From Lysinibacillus_B sp036662795 (GTDB lineage Bacteria > Bacillota > Bacilli > Bacillales_A > Planococcaceae), in NCBI RefSeq assembly GCF_036662795.1, contig NZ_JBAFWZ010000008.1:62001-126000 (forward strand): a stretch of DNA of 64,000 nucleotides, in the 5' to 3' direction. The notes beneath the pieces were generated by a model that saw nothing but the letters and a program-made list of their open reading frames with translations, had not been told where the DNA came from and ran no database searches. Both the position numbers and the translations under genes were made by a program. Below, piece by piece: positions 61,285 to 64,000 of the stretch. Numbering within the stretch: position 1 is the first letter of the stretch; each line of letters opens with the position of its first letter.

Positions 61285-61890
61285 TCATTGTTGAGAAAGT
61301 AGTTCAGTAAATTTCGCTGCATCAGCAGGGCTCATTTTCGAAAAAATAGCCGATAGCTGTTCAGCATCTAAATTAGACATAATTCGTAAAGCTTCAGGTT
61401 CACTCATTTCCACTAAAATAGGTGCCGCTGATTTAGCCGACATATTCTTGTATGTGTCTAATACAGCCGCAAATTCTAGCTTATTCTCTTCCTGAGTGCG
61501 CTTTAACGTTTCTATTTCATAAAGTAGTCGTTCTTGTTCGATTACTAATTCCTCTTTTTCAGATGAAGCTGATTCGATTTCTGATTGTAATTGTGTGATT
61601 TGGGCTTCTTTTTCTTGAATTTCAGCTTGTAATTTCACAATTTTTTCTTTACTTAAAGACGTATTTTCAACTACATCTTCTTTTGAAGAAACAAATGGTA
61701 AAGAATCTGTCACTTTATCTGCAAACTGAAACACATTTGTATTTGTGACTGTCGCAATGATTAATAGAATTGCCACTGTAAAGAGTACCGGGATCAAAAA
61801 CCAGAAAAATAGTTTTTGAAAAAAACCTGGTTTTTTTTCTATTTCATCAATTCGTTCATTTTCTATTTTTTTTGCATCATTTTTTGCCAT
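61285..61890 (-). CDS. ylxF: MotE-family flagellar protein (YlxF)
   Basis: MgtE-N-like/MotE family protein: a membrane segment at about residues 25-45, a coiled coil (about 75-135) and a C-terminal helical domain ending SEPEALRIMSNLDAEQLSAIFSKMSPADAAKFTELL. Related proteins chaperone motor or export components, but the B. subtilis YlxF role is not well defined. The start is ATG 61890 with AGGTGAT (201 residues), just after fliJ. Confidence 0.86.
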   Translation of the reverse strand: MAKNDAKKIENERIDEIEKKPGFFQKLFFWFLIPVLFTVAILLIIATVTNTNVFQFADKVTDSLPFVSSKEDVVENTSLSKEKIVKLQAEIQEKEAQITQLQSEIESASSEKEELVIEQERLLYEIETLKRTQEENKLEFAAVLDTYKNMSAKSAAPILVEMSEPEALRIMSNLDAEQLSAIFSKMSPADAAKFTELLSQQ

Positions 61891-61894
61891 GAAA

Positions 61895-62344
61895 TCACCT
61901 GATTTCTTTCCTGTAGTACGCAAGTGAAGAAAGCTCGTCCAAATGTATGGTTTCTAATCGATTTTGTTCTTCTTTAAATAGCTCAAAATCTTTTTCGCGC
62001 ATTTTTTCATATTTACGTACTTCCAAGTTTTTTTCTACCAACTTTTGCTCATGCCAATTCATTTTCGCACGGGCCTGTACTACTTTTTTCTGTATATCCT
62101 CAATCGTCTTTTCCATGCTATCTATAAAGCGTGCATAATGACTTACTTCATCAATAGATGAACCAATTTCTAAGCGCTTTTGCTGAAACGAGAGTAGATC
62201 TTCTTTTTTCTTTAATATGTCATATAGCTTTGTAGCAATCTCCTCGAAGTCGCGAACAGATTCTTTATATGCAATTTCAGTTTCATGCTTTTCTTGCTCA
62301 CGAATCGTTAGTACCTTTTCAAAGCGATATGTATATTTCATCAT
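61895..62344 (-). CDS. fliJ: Flagellar export chaperone FliJ
   Basis: Coiled-coil export protein that links FliI and FlhA. Almost all of its 149 residues are predicted helical, with the N-terminal YTYRFEKVLTIREQEKHETEIAY typical of the family. The start overlaps the fliI stop codon (TAATG); a second ATG at 62341 is also possible. Confidence 0.92.
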   Translation of the reverse strand: MMKYTYRFEKVLTIREQEKHETEIAYKESVRDFEEIATKLYDILKKKEDLLSFQQKRLEIGSSIDEVSHYARFIDSMEKTIEDIQKKVVQARAKMNWHEQKLVEKNLEVRKYEKMREKDFELFKEEQNRLETIHLDELSSLAYYRKEIR

Positions 62345-63669
62345 TACTTCGCACCACCATTCGATAATGCTACTAATTCATTCACCGTTTGCTCTATAGA
62401 AACCTTATCTTTAAAGCCTTGTTTTAAAAATGCTGTGATCAGAGGCTCATAATGGATTGCTTCATCAATCTCTTTTGATGTTCCTCGTTTATATGCACCG
62501 ATATTGATTAAATCCTCTGACTTCGAATACGTATAATATAACTCTCTTAATCTCGAAGCTCCTTCAACATGCATAGGCTCTGCTACATGGTTCATTAAAC
62601 GACTGACACTTTTAAGAACATTGATCGCCGGGTACTGACCTTTATTCGCTAGTGTGCGATCTAGCACAATATGACCATCTAATATACCTCTGACTGCATC
62701 AGCGATTGGCTCATTCATATCGTCTCCGTCGACAAGCACCGTATAAAAGGCCGTTATTGTCCCCTTTAAATTTGTACCTGTACGCTCTAGTAGAGTTGGC
62801 AATATTGCAAATACCGACGGAGTGTATCCACGAGTTGCAGGTGGCTCACCTACTGCTAGTCCAATTTCTCGCTGCGCCATTGCAACACGTGTAACAGAAT
62901 CCATCATTAACATCACGTTCATTCCTCGGTCACGGAAATATTCAGCTATTGCGGTTGCAGTAAATGCAGCTTTAATTCGCATTAGGGCCGGCTGGTCACT
63001 CGTAGCTGCAACAACAATTGATCGACTTAATCCCTCTGGCCCTAAATCTCGCTCAATAAACTCCCGTACTTCACGACCACGCTCTCCGACAAGTGCAATA
63101 ACGTTTAGCTGTGCCGAAGTATTTCTTGCAATCATTCCTAGAAGCGTACTTTTACCAACCCCTGAGCCCGCAAAAATACCTACCCGTTGACCGCTACCAA
63201 CCGTCAGCATCCCGTCAATCGCTTTTACACCAACTTCTAACCGTTCATTAATAGGGGGGCGTGTCATCGGATTTGGTGGTTCCTGCTCTGTTGGAACTGA
63301 AACGAGCCCTCTAGGCAGTGCAAAGCCGTCATATGGATTTCCCATTGAATCCAGTACTTTCCCAATTAATTCTGGCCCAACCTTCACTTCTAAAGGTTTA
63401 CCTGTGCCCTCTACTAAACAACCGATAGAAATTTCACGTAATGATGAGAATGGCATAAGTACAACAATTTCATCTTTAAATCCAACAACTTCCGCTAAAA
63501 TCACCTGGTGACCATTTTTAGATGAATTGACATGGATTTTACAAACATCACCAATAGAACTTTCCGGACCCTGTGACTCAATCATTAAACCAACTACTCT
63601 TGAAACCTTACCAAACTTTTTAAAAGTTGATATATTAGGTATTTGCTCGATTAATTGAGCCGCTTTCAT
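62344..63669 (-). CDS. fliI: Flagellum-specific ATPase FliI
   Basis: Hexameric F1-like ATPase that powers or primes flagellar export. Walker A GIFAGSGVGKSTLLGMIA (near residues 162-179), GERGREVREFIERDLG and Walker B NVMLMMDSVTR are intact. The chosen ATG at 63669 has AAGGA 9 bp upstream and a start matching B. subtilis FliI (441 residues); the ATG at 63678 overlaps the fliH stop codon but lacks spacing. Confidence 0.95.
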   Translation of the reverse strand: MKAAQLIEQIPNISTFKKFGKVSRVVGLMIESQGPESSIGDVCKIHVNSSKNGHQVILAEVVGFKDEIVVLMPFSSLREISIGCLVEGTGKPLEVKVGPELIGKVLDSMGNPYDGFALPRGLVSVPTEQEPPNPMTRPPINERLEVGVKAIDGMLTVGSGQRVGIFAGSGVGKSTLLGMIARNTSAQLNVIALVGERGREVREFIERDLGPEGLSRSIVVAATSDQPALMRIKAAFTATAIAEYFRDRGMNVMLMMDSVTRVAMAQREIGLAVGEPPATRGYTPSVFAILPTLLERTGTNLKGTITAFYTVLVDGDDMNEPIADAVRGILDGHIVLDRTLANKGQYPAINVLKSVSRLMNHVAEPMHVEGASRLRELYYTYSKSEDLINIGAYKRGTSKEIDEAIHYEPLITAFLKQGFKDKVSIEQTVNELVALSNGGAK

Positions 63670-63674
63670 CCGTA

Positions 63675-64000
63675 TCATTCCTTACTATCTAGTATTTCTC
63701 TTAGCTTTAGACGTAACTCGTTTAGCTGTGTATCAATTGTGACAATGATACGTCCATGGTTTGTTTCGATATAACTTTCAGTGCTTGTTAAATCTTCGTT
63801 GACGAAAATTAAAAATGGTACGTCGGTAGGGAACATCTCAGCCAGCTCATCGTGATTCCTTGTCACGATTGCATGATATTCAGGAGAAACATATACCTTC
63901 ACTTCTTTCATTTCACGCGCCTCTTTTAATGCACGTTTAACGATTGAAATGTACAGCTCCTCATTAGCTTCTAACGACACATTCAAAATACGCTCAGCGA
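63675..64000 (-). CDS. fliH: Flagellar assembly protein FliH (N-terminal part beyond right edge)
   Basis: Regulator of the FliI ATPase. Only the C-terminal 108 residues are in the window, and the frame stays open to base 64000. The FliH/YscL-like C-domain is visible (ALKEAREMKEVKVYVSPEYHAIVTRNHDELAEMF, then ESYIETNHGRIIVTIDTQLNELRLKLREIL). The stop overlaps the fliI region, consistent with cotranscription. Confidence 0.9.
   Translation of the reverse strand, partial: AERILNVSLEANEELYISIVKRALKEAREMKEVKVYVSPEYHAIVTRNHDELAEMFPTDVPFLIFVNEDLTSTESYIETNHGRIIVTIDTQLNELRLKLREILDSKE

Overview
The window reads as ordinary core chromosome of a motile, endospore-forming Gram-positive bacterium of the order Bacillales. 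Gene order matches the Bacillus subtilis fla/che - rpsB - polC - nusA/infB - pnp - dpaAB - spoIIIE block. Dipicolinate synthase, SpoIIIE and a sigma-K-type promoter indicate sporulation; a near-complete flagellar export and chemotaxis set indicates motility. The AT-rich sequence and several gene-content differences from B. subtilis suggest the Lysinibacillus/Solibacillus (Planococcaceae/Caryophanaceae) side of the order. That placement is inference; no rRNA gene is present.

Almost every gene is on the minus strand, so transcription runs from high to low coordinates. At the right end (64000 to about 41600) lies the flagellar/chemotaxis operon: fliH (cut by the edge), fliI, fliJ, a MotE/YlxF-like gene, fliK, flgD, a TIGR02530-type gene, flgE, flbD/swrD, fliL, fliM, fliY, cheY, fliO, fliP, fliQ, fliR, flhB, flhA, flhF, flhG, cheB, cheA, cheW, cheC, cheD and an unrecognised membrane protein. 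A terminator-like hairpin and an extended -10 promoter precede sigD, which is followed by an unrecognised small protein and a swrB-like gene. Next come translation and envelope genes (39800 to 25800): rpsB, tsf, pyrH, frr, uppS, cdsA, dxr, rseP, proS and polC, several bounded by intrinsic terminators.

The rimP-nusA-rnpM-ylxQ-infB-ylxP-rbfA operon (25700 to 20280) starts at a clear promoter followed at once by a terminator-like leader hairpin. Then follow truB, ribF, rpsO, pnp and mlpA (20000 to 14050). The sporulation unit ymxH-dpaA-dpaB has a good sigma-K promoter match. It leads into asd and dapA, which supply the lysine/dipicolinate precursor, then rnjB, spoIIIE, a GntR regulator and a nucleoside-type BMP lipoprotein/ABC transporter cut by the left edge.

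The one clear interruption is a plus-strand cassette at 11415-13891: a YtrA-type GntR regulator, an ABC ATPase and two small membrane proteins, behind a promoter carrying a perfect 16-bp palindrome. The most unusual non-coding signal is a 21-bp-period repeat with a TTCCGCC core, found in two intergenic regions about 6 kb apart; the second copy lies beside a separate structured intergenic element. I found no CRISPR array, prophage, transposase, rRNA or tRNA gene, and no convincing wholly new system. The features most worth following are the 21-bp repeat family, the hairpin covering the flbD/swrD ribosome binding site, the separate sigD promoter, the nusA leader hairpin and the transporter cassette.
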